A stretch of 64,000 nt of DNA from NZ13-RE01 sp049718665. GTDB lineage: Bacteria > Dictyoglomota > Dictyoglomia > Dictyoglomales > Dictyoglomaceae. A program made the position numbers and the translations under genes. Below, one piece after another: positions 44,564-53,476 of this stretch (its first letter is position 1; every line of letters starts with the position of its first letter). Location of the stretch: the NCBI GenBank assembly GCA_049718665.1, contig JBNARO010000007.1, forward strand, positions 4,090 through 68,089, read 5' to 3'. The notes under the pieces are model-generated. The model ran no database searches. It was not told the origin of the DNA and was given only the letters and a program-made list of their open reading frames with translations.

Positions 44564-45655
44564 TTAAATATAATTAAAACCTGGAAGAGGAAGAGGGAGA
44601 GGAAAAACTTTTTTCCAATCTCCCTCCCATTTTCTTTCTAATCCTCCCAATACAAATTCAGGAAGGTCTTCTTTTTTTATATTATACATGTCCCTTCCTA
44701 TCTTTATATTCACTCCATCTTCTACTTTTTCGTAATCAAATTTATCTACCCTTTCCTTTATATATTTAATTATTGAGGAAAAAAGACAGTCTTCGTCTAT
44801 AATTTTCCATGTATGATGCCAAGGCATCTCTCTAACTTCAGAGGGTGTGTAATCTTTTAGAAATATAAGAAGTTCTTTATCCCAGGAGGGGATAGGAAGA
44901 ATTATTTTTTTATCTTGAGAAAGTAATGCTAATGCATTAAATATAAAGTATCGAGAACCCGCATATTCTTCTATAGTAATTTCCTCATTATCTTCTATAG
45001 AGGTTAGGAAATATCCTAAGGAAATATTATTTTTCAAAACAGTATAAATTTTTAATCTATGGGCTAATTTAAAATTTCTCTCTTGTAGTTTTGCTAAAGT
45101 ATTAAAAGATTTAATAATTGTACTCCAAAAAATCTGAGATCTGAAATATCTTGTTCTTTCAGTTTGATATATATCTTTTAAATTATCCCAATCTATTTCC
45201 TCTTTAACATCCACATCTTCCCTCATTGGGATACTCTCTAATTCATAAACAAAAAGTCTTCCTACTTTTTTGCTTCCTCCTCGAGTATATAAAGCCCTTG
45301 TTCCAGAGATTAACATAAGAGGAATTTTTTTATGTTTTAATCTTCTCTCAATTTCTTTTAAAAGAATAGAAGCATATCCTTTTCCTCTATAATTAGGGTG
45401 AGTACATACAGAACCTATACATCCCACAGGAATAAAATTTCCAAGAATTATCAATTCTTGAGGTAAAGACCCAAAGTGAGATACAATTTTCCCATTTTCT
45501 TTGATTATTAAAAGATTCTCTAAATTATCTTTAGAAAAGAGAAGAGGGAATTCTATTTCCATAGAAGGATAAAAATCTTTTCTAAAAGTATCATTTACCA
45601 GTTTCAAAAGCTCCTGTAAATCTGCATAAGAAGGATTACATATTTCCACTTTCAA
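44564..45655 (-). CDS. GNAT-family N-acetyltransferase with C-terminal extension
   Basis: A 363-aa protein. Residues 1-~140 are a GNAT domain: MKVEICNPSYADLQELLKLV, GCIGSVCTHPNYRGKGYASILL (acetyl-CoA loop) and LMLISGTRALYTRGG. The remaining ~220 residues are unassigned and reminiscent of multi-domain (Eis-like) acetyltransferases. Its start overlaps the 3' end of nagA by 20 nt, so it is the last gene of the amino-sugar operon and may acetylate an amino sugar or peptide; that link is inferred from position. Confidence 0.82.
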   Translation of the reverse strand: MKVEICNPSYADLQELLKLVNDTFRKDFYPSMEIEFPLLFSKDNLENLLIIKENGKIVSHFGSLPQELIILGNFIPVGCIGSVCTHPNYRGKGYASILLKEIERRLKHKKIPLMLISGTRALYTRGGSKKVGRLFVYELESIPMREDVDVKEEIDWDNLKDIYQTERTRYFRSQIFWSTIIKSFNTLAKLQERNFKLAHRLKIYTVLKNNISLGYFLTSIEDNEEITIEEYAGSRYFIFNALALLSQDKKIILPIPSWDKELLIFLKDYTPSEVREMPWHHTWKIIDEDCLFSSIIKYIKERVDKFDYEKVEDGVNIKIGRDMYNIKKEDLPEFVLGGLERKWEGDWKKVFPLPLPLPGFNYI

Positions 45656-46799
45656 AAACTACTCTCCCTTCTACCATAGTCATCTTTACTTGGAAATTAT
45701 CATCAAAAATAGTTATATCTGCATCTTTTCCTATCTCAAGACTTCCTTTTTTGTTTTCTATCTCTAAGAGTAAAGAGGGAGAATAAGAAGCTATAAATAC
45801 AGCATCTTCTAATTTAAATCCTCCCTTTTCTACCATATTCTTTACTGCTGTATTCAAGGTCAGGGTGCTTCCTGCGATAGTCCCATCAGAAAGAGTAGCT
45901 TTTCCATCTTTAACAATTACTCTTTGCCCTGCTAATTTATACTCTCCATCAGAAAGCCCTGTTGCCATCATGGCATCAGTAATTAAGATAATTTTTTCCT
46001 TAGGTTTTATCCTCCCTACTAATTTGAGAATATAAGGAGAAAGATGAATCCCATCAGCAATAATTTCTACACTTAATTTATCGTTTGTCAAAGCTACCCC
46101 TACAATTCCTGGTTCTCTATGGTGAAGAGGACGCATGCCATTAAAAAGATGAGTAATATGGCAAAGCCCTAAAGAGATTGCTTTCTCTAAATCTTCTGAT
46201 ACCGCATCAGTATGTCCTGCAGAGATTTTTACCCCCTTTTCATTAAGGTATTTTATAATTTCAAAATTTCCTTCCACTTCAGGCGCCAAGGTTATTAATT
46301 TTACATTTTTTGTTAGTAATCTTTTTAAGATTTCAATGTTTGGAGATATAATAGAGTCTTCTCTTTGGGCTCCTTTATATTTTTTATTTAAAAATGGACC
46401 CTCTAAATTGATTCCTAAGACTTTTGCTCCTTTTATTTCTTTTTCTTGTTTCTCCATAAATTTTCCAACAGTATCTATAGCTTTTTCCATATCACTTAAG
46501 GGAGCAGTGAGAACAGTAGGAAGAAAGCTTGTAGTTCCTTTACTGGCAATAAATCTTGAGATAGTATCTATAGCAGATTCTTCCCCATCAATAATATCTT
46601 TTCCATAAGCCCCATGAATATGAATATCAATAAATCCTGGAGAGATATAACAATTTTTAAAATCAATTATTCTTTGAAAATTTTCTTGATTTTTGCTTTC
46701 GCCTACATAAATAATTTTATTACCTTCCACCCCTACCGCTCCATTCTCAATAATTTTTTGGGGAGTAATTACTTTCCCTAAAATTAAAATCCTTTCCAT
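45636..46799 (-). CDS. nagA: N-acetylglucosamine-6-phosphate deacetylase
   Basis: A 387-aa amidohydrolase-fold enzyme that deacetylates GlcNAc-6-phosphate. It shows SPGFIDIHIHGAYGKD (metal HxH), INLEGPFLNKKYKGAQ (metal Glu), ISAGHTDAVSEDLEKA (His), ITHLFNGMRPLHHREPGIVG (His) and ITDAMMATGLSDGEYKLAGQ (catalytic Asp). It feeds amino sugars from peptidoglycan turnover or chitin into glycolysis. It lies 11 nt after the SIS-domain gene and overlaps the GNAT gene. Confidence 0.95.
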   Translation of the reverse strand: MERILILGKVITPQKIIENGAVGVEGNKIIYVGESKNQENFQRIIDFKNCYISPGFIDIHIHGAYGKDIIDGEESAIDTISRFIASKGTTSFLPTVLTAPLSDMEKAIDTVGKFMEKQEKEIKGAKVLGINLEGPFLNKKYKGAQREDSIISPNIEILKRLLTKNVKLITLAPEVEGNFEIIKYLNEKGVKISAGHTDAVSEDLEKAISLGLCHITHLFNGMRPLHHREPGIVGVALTNDKLSVEIIADGIHLSPYILKLVGRIKPKEKIILITDAMMATGLSDGEYKLAGQRVIVKDGKATLSDGTIAGSTLTLNTAVKNMVEKGGFKLEDAVFIASYSPSLLLEIENKKGSLEIGKDADITIFDDNFQVKMTMVEGRVVFESGNM

Positions 46800-46810
46800 A
46801 AAACTTCTCC

Positions 46811-47533
46811 TTAAAAACTTTTTATTCTTTCTTTATACTTTTTAATTAATTTTTCATTATTTTCTTCCGCTCCTTCAGTATTTGCGCTTATAAAAATAGG
46901 AGGTGTAATTTTCTCTTTCTCTAATCTTTCTGCTACTTCTACAAATATAGTATGAAGAATAGTAGCAGAGACAACAGTAGATATGGGGCCAACTTTTATT
47001 TCACTTTTTTCAAGCTCTATTGATGCATCTCCTATGGGACCTGGGATTGGAATTATTAAGTCTGCCACATCTTTAAGATGTTTTCCTGAAGAATGTCTTG
47101 AGGGGAACACTTTTGAATATTCAAGATTAGTAAGGGCTATAACAAAAAGCCCTTTTCTTTTTCCTTCTATTGCCACATCTATAGGTAGAGCATTTCTACC
47201 AGAGTAAGAAATCACAAAAAGAATTTCTCCCTCTTTTAAATCATATCTATCCAAAATTATTTTACCATATCCTTCTAATCTTTCCATAAAGGAGCTTTTT
47301 AGTGCTCCCTCATGAAGCATAATGCTACTATCGAAAATAGGATTTATGCAAGCAAAACCTCCAGCTCTATAAAAGAGTTCCTCACAAAGAATATGAGAAT
47401 GACCCGCTCCAAAAATATGGATAATACCACCATTTTTTATAACCTCTACTATTTTTTCAATGGCTTTTTCTATCTCTTTCTCTTGATCTTTTATCTTGGG
47501 AAGAATCTTTAAAACCTCTTCTAAATATTTCAA
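46811..47533 (-). CDS. SIS-domain sugar-phosphate-binding protein (UPF0309-like)
   Basis: A 240-aa protein with one SIS domain: IIHIFGAGHSHILCEELFYRAGG, GEILFVISYSGRNALPIDVAIEGKRKG and a second sugar-phosphate loop in VADLIIPIPGPIGDASIE. SIS proteins isomerise or sense phosphosugars. As the first gene of the nagA operon it probably acts on an amino-sugar phosphate; relatives are often annotated as sugar isomerases without experimental proof. AAAGGAGG lies 8 nt upstream of the start codon. Confidence 0.85.
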   Translation of the reverse strand: MKYLEEVLKILPKIKDQEKEIEKAIEKIVEVIKNGGIIHIFGAGHSHILCEELFYRAGGFACINPIFDSSIMLHEGALKSSFMERLEGYGKIILDRYDLKEGEILFVISYSGRNALPIDVAIEGKRKGLFVIALTNLEYSKVFPSRHSSGKHLKDVADLIIPIPGPIGDASIELEKSEIKVGPISTVVSATILHTIFVEVAERLEKEKITPPIFISANTEGAEENNEKLIKKYKERIKSF

Positions 47534-47574
47534 CTATTTTACCTCCTTTCCTTAAGTGATATATCATTATAACA

Positions 47575-49224
47575 TTAAATCTTACTTAATAGGGATATCA
47601 ATTTTTCTCTATAGGATTCTTTATCAAAGTAATATAAAGAGAGTGTAATTGGAATTTTCCTTAGGTGAAACTTCTTCATAAAATCTTCTAATTCCTTAAA
47701 AGAAGGGACATTTACTTCCCATTTTCTGTCATATCTTACGTAATTTCTCACAAAAGTGTCTATTAATTTTCTATCTTTTTCTTCCAATTTTATATAAAAC
47801 TCTATAAACTCTTCCCGTCTATTCTTAGGGAGTTTCCTTAAAAAGTTTAGAGCAAGATTTCTTCTTGCAGAAAATAAAGGATGTATAGAGCTAAACATAT
47901 AATTAAAAAAATTCATAAACTCGTAATCTTTTTCAAAATATTTTATGAATGTTTGATAGTCCTCAGTCAATAACTCAAAGAATTTTTTTAATCTATTCTT
48001 TCTTGAAAGATAGAAATTTTTTCCTCTCAAGAGACTCATATAAGTAGAGATAAAAAGAAGAATCTTTTCCTCTCTTGAAAGGCTTAAAAACTTATCTAAA
48101 TTTTTTTTAAAGTTTTTTTCTATTTCTTTTTTAATATATTCTGTTAGAAAGGGTAGGGGGGATTCAAAAATTTCTGGAGAAAAATTTAGCCTTTCTATAA
48201 ATTTTCTTATAGTTTCATCTTTAACTCTTTTTGTCCTTCCTCTTAAGATAGCAGAGAGGTTTGTTTTTGTTATTCCTAATTTTTCTGCCAATTTATAAAG
48301 TTTTTTAATCTTGGTTATATTTAATAAATATTCTCTTAGTTCTTTAGTATTTTCATAGGTTTTTCTTTTAAGATTTATGGAAAAGTTTTGAGAAAATTCA
48401 ATAGTATTTTTATAATGTTCTCTTGTTCCCCAACCTTTTCCTCTTGGTAAATCCTTTTCTACAAAGTTTATTATATTAATAGTCTCAAATATAGCTAAAT
48501 CCTTAGTAATTTTTTGAACCTCTAATAGAGTATCCAATACAAAAAATCCACTTGCTATCTCTTCTCTATACCATCCTAAATAATAACAGGCAGATTTTGC
48601 TAAGTTTAGAGAAAATTTAGGATGCTTTTCTTTTAAATACCAAGCAGAGTCATTTAAGCATGCTAATATTCCTGTAGGATGGGGAACCTTTTTTGCAATT
48701 TTAAAACATTCAAAATATAAAGAAATTCCTTCTCTTAGATTTTTCTGCTTTATTTCCATTCTTGCCTTTGCCAAGAGCAAGAAAAGATAAGAAGATTCAT
48801 CTAATTTATATTCTTTACTCCAAAATCTAATTTTCTGAACTTTCAAATCTTCATATTTACTTACAAAATAGTCAAAAAGAGTAGGAGCAGTTATTCTTCT
48901 TGCTAAAATAGGAATTTTAGCATAATCCTTTCTCAGTCTTGTGAATAATTCATCTGCCTTTGAATTTCTTAACATCTTTAAGAACAAGATTTTTTCGCTT
49001 ATTAGAAGATAATAAAGAGTAATATTTTTCGTGCATATATTTAATCCCTTTTTTATTTCTTCTAATGCTTTAATATAATTTCTTTGCCACTTTGATTTCT
49101 GGGCTTTAAAGTAATGTTTCCATGCTCTATCTATCTTTTCTTTTAAGATAAGATTGAGAAAAGGCTTTGCCAATGATCCATATTTAAAAAGTATATAAGC
49201 TATAGTAGGAACCTTTTTACTCAT
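47575..49224 (-). CDS. Large TPR-like regulator with central helix-turn-helix
   Basis: A 549-aa cytoplasmic protein I cannot place in a named family. Residues ~35-260 are pairs of short amphipathic helices resembling TPRs (AQKSKWQRNYIKALEEIKKGLNI, YLFLLLAKARMEIKQKNLREGISLY). Residues ~310-352 form an HTH (LYKLAEKLGITKTNLSAILRGRTK). The remainder is a Lys-rich helical domain. TPR plus HTH is the layout of peptide-sensing RRNPP-type regulators, although there the HTH is N-terminal. The divergently transcribed neighbour encodes a tiny secreted peptide, which makes a receptor-peptide relation plausible. Confidence 0.7.
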   Translation of the reverse strand: MSKKVPTIAYILFKYGSLAKPFLNLILKEKIDRAWKHYFKAQKSKWQRNYIKALEEIKKGLNICTKNITLYYLLISEKILFLKMLRNSKADELFTRLRKDYAKIPILARRITAPTLFDYFVSKYEDLKVQKIRFWSKEYKLDESSYLFLLLAKARMEIKQKNLREGISLYFECFKIAKKVPHPTGILACLNDSAWYLKEKHPKFSLNLAKSACYYLGWYREEIASGFFVLDTLLEVQKITKDLAIFETINIINFVEKDLPRGKGWGTREHYKNTIEFSQNFSINLKRKTYENTKELREYLLNITKIKKLYKLAEKLGITKTNLSAILRGRTKRVKDETIRKFIERLNFSPEIFESPLPFLTEYIKKEIEKNFKKNLDKFLSLSREEKILLFISTYMSLLRGKNFYLSRKNRLKKFFELLTEDYQTFIKYFEKDYEFMNFFNYMFSSIHPLFSARRNLALNFLRKLPKNRREEFIEFYIKLEEKDRKLIDTFVRNYVRYDRKWEVNVPSFKELEDFMKKFHLRKIPITLSLYYFDKESYREKLISLLSKI

Positions 49225-49247
49225 ATATTAAAAATTATATTAGAAAG

Positions 49248-49391
49248 AATTGTAGAAAAGAAAATTTCTCAAGAATGAAAATTGTAGAAAAAATAATTTT
49301 CCAAGATATAGATTTAACAATATATTTTGAAATTCTTAATTTGAAAATCAAATGACATCCTGTAAAGTTAAAATTGTAAAAAAATTATTTC
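49248..49391 (+). repeat. Three AATTGTA-type direct repeats in a divergent intergenic region
   Basis: Similar 20-22-bp units occur at 49248-49268, 49280-49301 and 49372-49391. All follow AATTGTA(G/A)AAAA then AATTT/ATTTC. The first two are 32 bp apart and the third lies 15 nt before the peptide ribosome site. They are candidate binding sites for the adjacent HTH protein. The region is AT-rich, so chance similarity must be weighed. Confidence 0.45.
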
Positions 49392-49407
49392 AGTAGGAGG
49401 TCTAAAG

Positions 49408-49548
49408 ATGAAAAAGAGAATTTTAGTTATAATCTTAATAATCTTATTAACTCTTCTAACTGCATCCTTTGCAGATCCAAATCAAGATGGTAATCAAACT
49501 TCTAGTATTCAACCAGTTGTGGAAGTAGAGGTAAATTATTTGTCATAA
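49408..49548 (+). CDS. Secreted 46-aa peptide precursor
   Basis: A short gene preceded by AGGAGG 6-7 nt upstream and followed by a terminator. The product has a basic start (MKKR), a hydrophobic core (ILVIILIILLTLLTA) and a typical signal-peptidase site after SFA. This leaves a mature peptide of 24 residues starting DPNQDGNQ and ending EVNYLS, without cysteine. The complete expression signals argue for a real gene. It lies divergent to the TPR/HTH gene and 56 nt before the SBP/HD-GYP receptor gene, so a signalling peptide is an attractive inference. A structural or lipoprotein-like role is possible but no lipobox is present. Confidence 0.7.
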   Translation: MKKRILVIILIILLTLLTASFADPNQDGNQTSSIQPVVEVEVNYLS

Positions 49549-49564
49549 TAAAAAATCCTCGCTT

Positions 49565-49589
49565 GGGGGGGAGATTAATTCTCCCCCAA
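49565..49589 (+). terminator. Terminator of peptide gene
   Basis: GGGGGAG (49567-49573) pairs with CTCCCCC (49581-49587), extended by TT/AA across a bulge, and is followed by TTTTTT. It stands between the peptide gene and the receptor gene, so most transcripts should end here and the receptor would depend on read-through or its own promoter. Confidence 0.8.
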
Positions 49590-49604
49590 TTTTTTAAAAT
49601 ATTT

Positions 49605-51878
49605 ATGAGAAAAATTATAATTATTTTTTTGATTTTGTTAGTAGGCTTTAACCCTTTAAAAGGAGAGAATAAAGATTATATTCTTTTAGCTGGAGATTAT
49701 AAATTTCCCCCTTTTGAGTATTTAAATAAGGAAGGAAATCCTATGGGATTTTCTGTAGATATAGTAAAAGAGCTCAGTAGAAAGATAAATAAGAAGATTG
49801 TAATAAAGCTTATGCCATGGAAAGATGCTATAACCACATTAAGAGAAGGAAAAGTAGATGGAATTGAACTTATGAGAATTACCGTGGAAAGGCAAAAGGA
49901 ATTTGACTTTATACCCTATATAGAAAATTATAGTGTGATAGTTGTTAAAAGAGACTCTAATATTCAAAATTTCATGGATTTAAAGGGTAAAAAGATTTCC
50001 TGTCTAAATATGGATGTAGCTCATAATTTTCTTTTAGGAATGGGAGAAATAAGTCCAAAAATTTCTTCAGAGGAAGTCTTAAGAGCAGTTTTAAAAGGAG
50101 AAGTGGAAGCGGGAGTTGTAAATTACTATTTTGCAAGATGGATAATTAATAAAAATGAATGGCAAGACGAATTAAAAATTCTTCCTGATAAACTTTTTAC
50201 GAATTATTCTGGGATTGCCCTTCCCAAAGGGAGTCCTCTTTTTGATGAACTTAAAAATGGAATCACAAGAGTCTTAGAAAGTCCTGTATATAAAGAGCTT
50301 CTTAAAAAATGGTTTGGAGAAGAAATAATTTTGAAAGAGAAGGCAAAAGAAAAAGAAATAATTTCTTTGATATTAATATGTATTTCAGCTCTTATATCTC
50401 TATCTCTTTTAGGAGTTTTTATAAGTAGAAGATATTTAAAGAGAGAGATCTATAGACAAACTGTTGAGATTAAAAACTTGTTAGAAGAAAATAAAAAAAG
50501 ATATAATGAGCTAAATCAAGCTTATAACTTTCTCAAGGAGTCTACATCTTTTAAAGATTTGGAATCCATAGAAAACTTATTTTTAGAAAAACTTAAAGTT
50601 TTGTGCCCTAATACCAAAATTAAATATTTTAAGAGAATTAATGAGGAATTTCTTTTAACAAAATCCTATCCCGAAGAAAAATCTTATGTTCTTAACTTAG
50701 AGGAAGTTAATAAGATTGAAGGAGAAAAATATTTATTTAGACAAGAAGATAAAATTTTGTCCCTTCTCGTTCTTCAAGGGGAGGAGATAAGGAAAAATAA
50801 AAATATATGTGATTTTTTAGCAAAGGAGTTTGAAAATATCCTTTTTAATATTGAAACTCAGAAGAAGTTAAGAAAGAGTCAAGAAATTTCACGACTTTTA
50901 GACATCTTTTCTGTTTATAAAGAAGAAAAATCTTTAATTTTAGAAGAATTTTTAAAAGATATTCTTCAAATTTTAGAGGGAGATGCAGGCTCTATAATGA
51001 GTTATTCAGAAGAGGATGGATTACTTCGTATCATAGCGGAAGTAAACTTATCTCCTGAAGTTATGGAAGAGAAAAATTTAAGGCTAGGAGAAAAAAGTAT
51101 AGAATGGGTTGCTCAATATGAAAAACCCTTAATTTTGAATGATGGCAGAAAGATTTTTTACCCATTGGTTTATGAGAATAGACTTATAGGGGTTTTAAAT
51201 ATTAACACCTTTAAAGAATATAAAAGATTTATCTTGGAGGATTTTACATTGTTGGAAAAAGTAGCTTCTCTTTTAAGCACAATTCTATATAGAGAAAAAT
51301 TGGAAGAAAGAGTTAGAACTCTTAATAAGGAAGCTTTATTTATTTTAGTTGAAGCAATAGATGCACGAGATCCCTATACAGGGGGACATTCTCGCGAAGT
51401 AAGAAATCTCTCTTTAAAATTAGGCAAAGAGATAGGGTTAAAAGAAGAGGATTTGAAAATATTAGAATATGCAAGTTATCTTCATGATGTAGGGAAGATA
51501 AAAATTCCTGATTTTATATTAAGAAAACCTGGAAAGTTAGATGAGGAAGAATTCACTATTATAAAAATGCATACAATTTGGGGCGAAGAATTTATTAAAA
51601 ATTTTTCAGTCTTTAAGGGAATTGAGAAAATTATTAGACATCATCATGAGAGATGGGATGGAGGGGGATATCCAGATGGTTTAAAAGGAGAAGATATTCC
51701 TCTTTTTTCAAGAATAATAGCCTTAGCTGACAGTTTTCAAGCAATGACCTCTTTTAGACCTTACAAGAAAAAACTTTCCCTTAACGAGGCTATAGAAGAA
51801 ATAAGAATAAATGCGGGAAAACAATTTGATCCCTATCTTTCTGAAATTTTTATTAAAATAATTTTAGCTAAGGTATAG
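49605..51878 (+). CDS. Membrane receptor: solute-binding domain + GAF + HD-GYP phosphodiesterase
   Basis: A 757-aa protein. An N-terminal signal or anchor (~1-20) is followed by a bacterial extracellular solute-binding domain, family 3 (~25-255: GDYKFPPFEYLNKEGNPMGF, WKDAITTLREGKVDGIELM), a TM helix (~260-285), a coiled coil, a GAF domain (~430-560) and an HD-GYP domain (~580-750) with GGHSREVRNLSLKL, YLHDVGKIKIPD, HHERWDGGGYPDGLKGEDIP and ALADSFQAM. It should sense an amino acid or peptide outside and hydrolyse cyclic di-GMP inside. The ATG at 49605 has no Shine-Dalgarno and lies 16 nt after a terminator; the longer frame would begin in the terminator. Confidence 0.88.
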   Translation: MRKIIIIFLILLVGFNPLKGENKDYILLAGDYKFPPFEYLNKEGNPMGFSVDIVKELSRKINKKIVIKLMPWKDAITTLREGKVDGIELMRITVERQKEFDFIPYIENYSVIVVKRDSNIQNFMDLKGKKISCLNMDVAHNFLLGMGEISPKISSEEVLRAVLKGEVEAGVVNYYFARWIINKNEWQDELKILPDKLFTNYSGIALPKGSPLFDELKNGITRVLESPVYKELLKKWFGEEIILKEKAKEKEIISLILICISALISLSLLGVFISRRYLKREIYRQTVEIKNLLEENKKRYNELNQAYNFLKESTSFKDLESIENLFLEKLKVLCPNTKIKYFKRINEEFLLTKSYPEEKSYVLNLEEVNKIEGEKYLFRQEDKILSLLVLQGEEIRKNKNICDFLAKEFENILFNIETQKKLRKSQEISRLLDIFSVYKEEKSLILEEFLKDILQILEGDAGSIMSYSEEDGLLRIIAEVNLSPEVMEEKNLRLGEKSIEWVAQYEKPLILNDGRKIFYPLVYENRLIGVLNINTFKEYKRFILEDFTLLEKVASLLSTILYREKLEERVRTLNKEALFILVEAIDARDPYTGGHSREVRNLSLKLGKEIGLKEEDLKILEYASYLHDVGKIKIPDFILRKPGKLDEEEFTIIKMHTIWGEEFIKNFSVFKGIEKIIRHHHERWDGGGYPDGLKGEDIPLFSRIIALADSFQAMTSFRPYKKKLSLNEAIEEIRINAGKQFDPYLSEIFIKIILAKV

Positions 51879-51879
51879 A

Positions 51880-51909
51880 AAAGAGTAGGAGAGAAATCTC
51901 CTACTCTTA
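51880..51909. terminator. Bidirectional terminator between HD-GYP and GH1 genes
   Basis: AAGAGTAGGAGA (51881-51892) pairs with TCTCCTACTCTT (51897-51908), closing a GAAA loop. Both genes end within 10 bases of it. On the minus strand it is followed by TTCTATACC. Confidence 0.8.
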
Positions 51910-51915
51910 AAACAA

Positions 51916-53256
51916 TTATTCTTCTAATCCATTTTCTTCAATTACTTTTTTATAAAAGTATGCACTCTCTTTTAATATTCTCTTTTGAGTATTATAATCC
52001 ACATATACAATACCAAATCTCTTGCTATATCCATACGCCCATTCAAAGTTGTCCATTAATGACCATACATAATATCCTCTTAAATCTACCCCATCCTTTA
52101 TGGCTCTATACGCCTGTTTAATATGCTCTCTCAAATAATCTATTCTCTTTTCATCTTTTACTTTTCCATCTTCTAATACATCATTAAAAGCTGCTCCATT
52201 TTCAGTTATATATAAAGTTTTAGGATATTCCTTAGAAAGTCTCACTAAAAGGTCATATAATCCTTCAGGATATATTTCCCAACCCATCTCAGTTTTTTCA
52301 TTAGGACCAGGAACATGTTTTACCCCTAAGAATGGATCTTCTGGATCATTTTGGACAATTCCTCTTGTATAGTAATTTACTCCTAAGAAATCAATGGGAA
52401 GGCTTATAATTTTTAAATCATCTGGACAAAAATCAAATGCCCATCTATGTTTGAGTAATATTTCCCACATGTCTTCAGGATATTTTCCATAAAATATGGG
52501 ATCTAAGAACCATCTATTTGAAAATCCATCTTGTTTTTTTACTGCCTCTTTATCCTCAGGTGTATCCTTTGCAGGGTAAATGGGGGATAGATTTAATGTA
52601 ATCCCAATTTGTCCTTTTGCTCCACTTTCAAAGAATGCTTGAACTGCTAATCCATGAGCTAAGAGGAGATTATGAGCAGCAATAAATGCTCCTTTCATAT
52701 CCTTTTTTCCCGGTGCATGAACTCCAAAACCATATCCCAAAAATGCACTTACCCAAGGTTCATTTAAGGTTATCCAATTTATATCCCTTTGTCCTAAGAC
52801 TTTGAACATAAAGCCTGCATATTCAGAAAAATATTTAGCGGTATCTCTATTCAACCATCCTCCTTTATCCTCTAAGGCTTGAGGAAGATCCCAATGATAA
52901 AGAGTGATAGCGGGTTTTATATTTTTGGATAAAAGCGTGTCCACAAGTTTTCGATAAAAATTTAATCCTTTAATATTGGGAGAACCCTTTCCTTCAGGAA
53001 AGATTCTTGACCAAGCAATAGAGAAACGATAAGTCTTCAAACCAAGAAATTCCATAATTTTTATATCCTCTTCCCATCTATGGTAATGGTCACATGCTAC
53101 ATCTCCATTATGGAACTGGTATACCGCACCTGGGGTATGAGAGAATCTATCCCATATAGTTTCTCCTCTTCCATCTTCATAAGCTCCGCCTTCTATCTGA
53201 TAGGATGCTGTTGCTGTTCCCCAGAGAAATCCTTCTGGAAAGACCAACTTTGCCAA
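51916..53256 (-). CDS. GH1 beta-glucosidase/beta-galactosidase
   Basis: A 446-aa cytoplasmic GH1 enzyme cleaving beta-linked disaccharides. It starts FPEGFLWGTATASYQIEGG, has acid/base E166 in WITLNEPW and nucleophile E352 in LYITENGA, plus the WSLMDNFEW motif near the end. I start at a TTG (53256) because GGAGG lies 8 nt before it and the family normally begins a few residues before FPEGF. An ATG 7 codons upstream is possible but would include the ribosome site in the coding region. It would work with the GH2 mannosidase and the lost GH5 enzyme on plant glycans. Confidence 0.94.
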   Translation of the reverse strand: MAKLVFPEGFLWGTATASYQIEGGAYEDGRGETIWDRFSHTPGAVYQFHNGDVACDHYHRWEEDIKIMEFLGLKTYRFSIAWSRIFPEGKGSPNIKGLNFYRKLVDTLLSKNIKPAITLYHWDLPQALEDKGGWLNRDTAKYFSEYAGFMFKVLGQRDINWITLNEPWVSAFLGYGFGVHAPGKKDMKGAFIAAHNLLLAHGLAVQAFFESGAKGQIGITLNLSPIYPAKDTPEDKEAVKKQDGFSNRWFLDPIFYGKYPEDMWEILLKHRWAFDFCPDDLKIISLPIDFLGVNYYTRGIVQNDPEDPFLGVKHVPGPNEKTEMGWEIYPEGLYDLLVRLSKEYPKTLYITENGAAFNDVLEDGKVKDEKRIDYLREHIKQAYRAIKDGVDLRGYYVWSLMDNFEWAYGYSKRFGIVYVDYNTQKRILKESAYFYKKVIEENGLEE

Positions 53257-53309
53257 AACTTTCACCTCCACATTCACATTTCTATTATTTATTTTCGAGA
53301 ATATGCAAA

Positions 53310-53358
53310 AAACTGGGGGAGTAGAAAATAAATAGATTATGTTCTACTTCCCCAGTTT
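53310..53358 (-). terminator. Terminator of tRNA-Asn transcript
   Basis: On the minus strand a 17-bp stem (53358-53342 with 53326-53310, one G-T pair) has a 15-nt loop and is followed by TTTTTTGCAT. This is a strong intrinsic terminator 30 nt downstream of the tRNA. Confidence 0.85.
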
Positions 53359-53387
53359 CAAATAAATTAGATAGACTCCTTTTGATA

Positions 53388-53462
53388 TGGCTCCTCGGGC
53401 AGGATTCGAACCTGCAACCCGCCGGTTAACAGCCGGCCGCTCTACCGTTGAGCTACCGAGGA
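53388..53462 (-). tRNA. tRNA-Asn (anticodon GTT)
   Basis: The 75-nt minus-strand sequence folds as a full cloverleaf: acceptor TCCTCGG/CCGAGGA, D stem GCTC/GAGC, anticodon stem GCCGG/CCGGC with loop CTGTTAA, T stem GCAGG/CCTGC with loop TTCGAAT, discriminator G and encoded CCA. Anticodon GTT reads asparagine codons AAC and AAU. Its G+C content is far above the neighbourhood, as expected for a thermophile tRNA. Confidence 0.97.
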
Positions 53463-53476
53463 GCGATTTTGATAAA

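Noticed and set aside
49563..49604. Longer form of the SBP/HD-GYP receptor
   Set aside because: The extra codons are the terminator stem itself; the signal sequence begins at ATG 49605.
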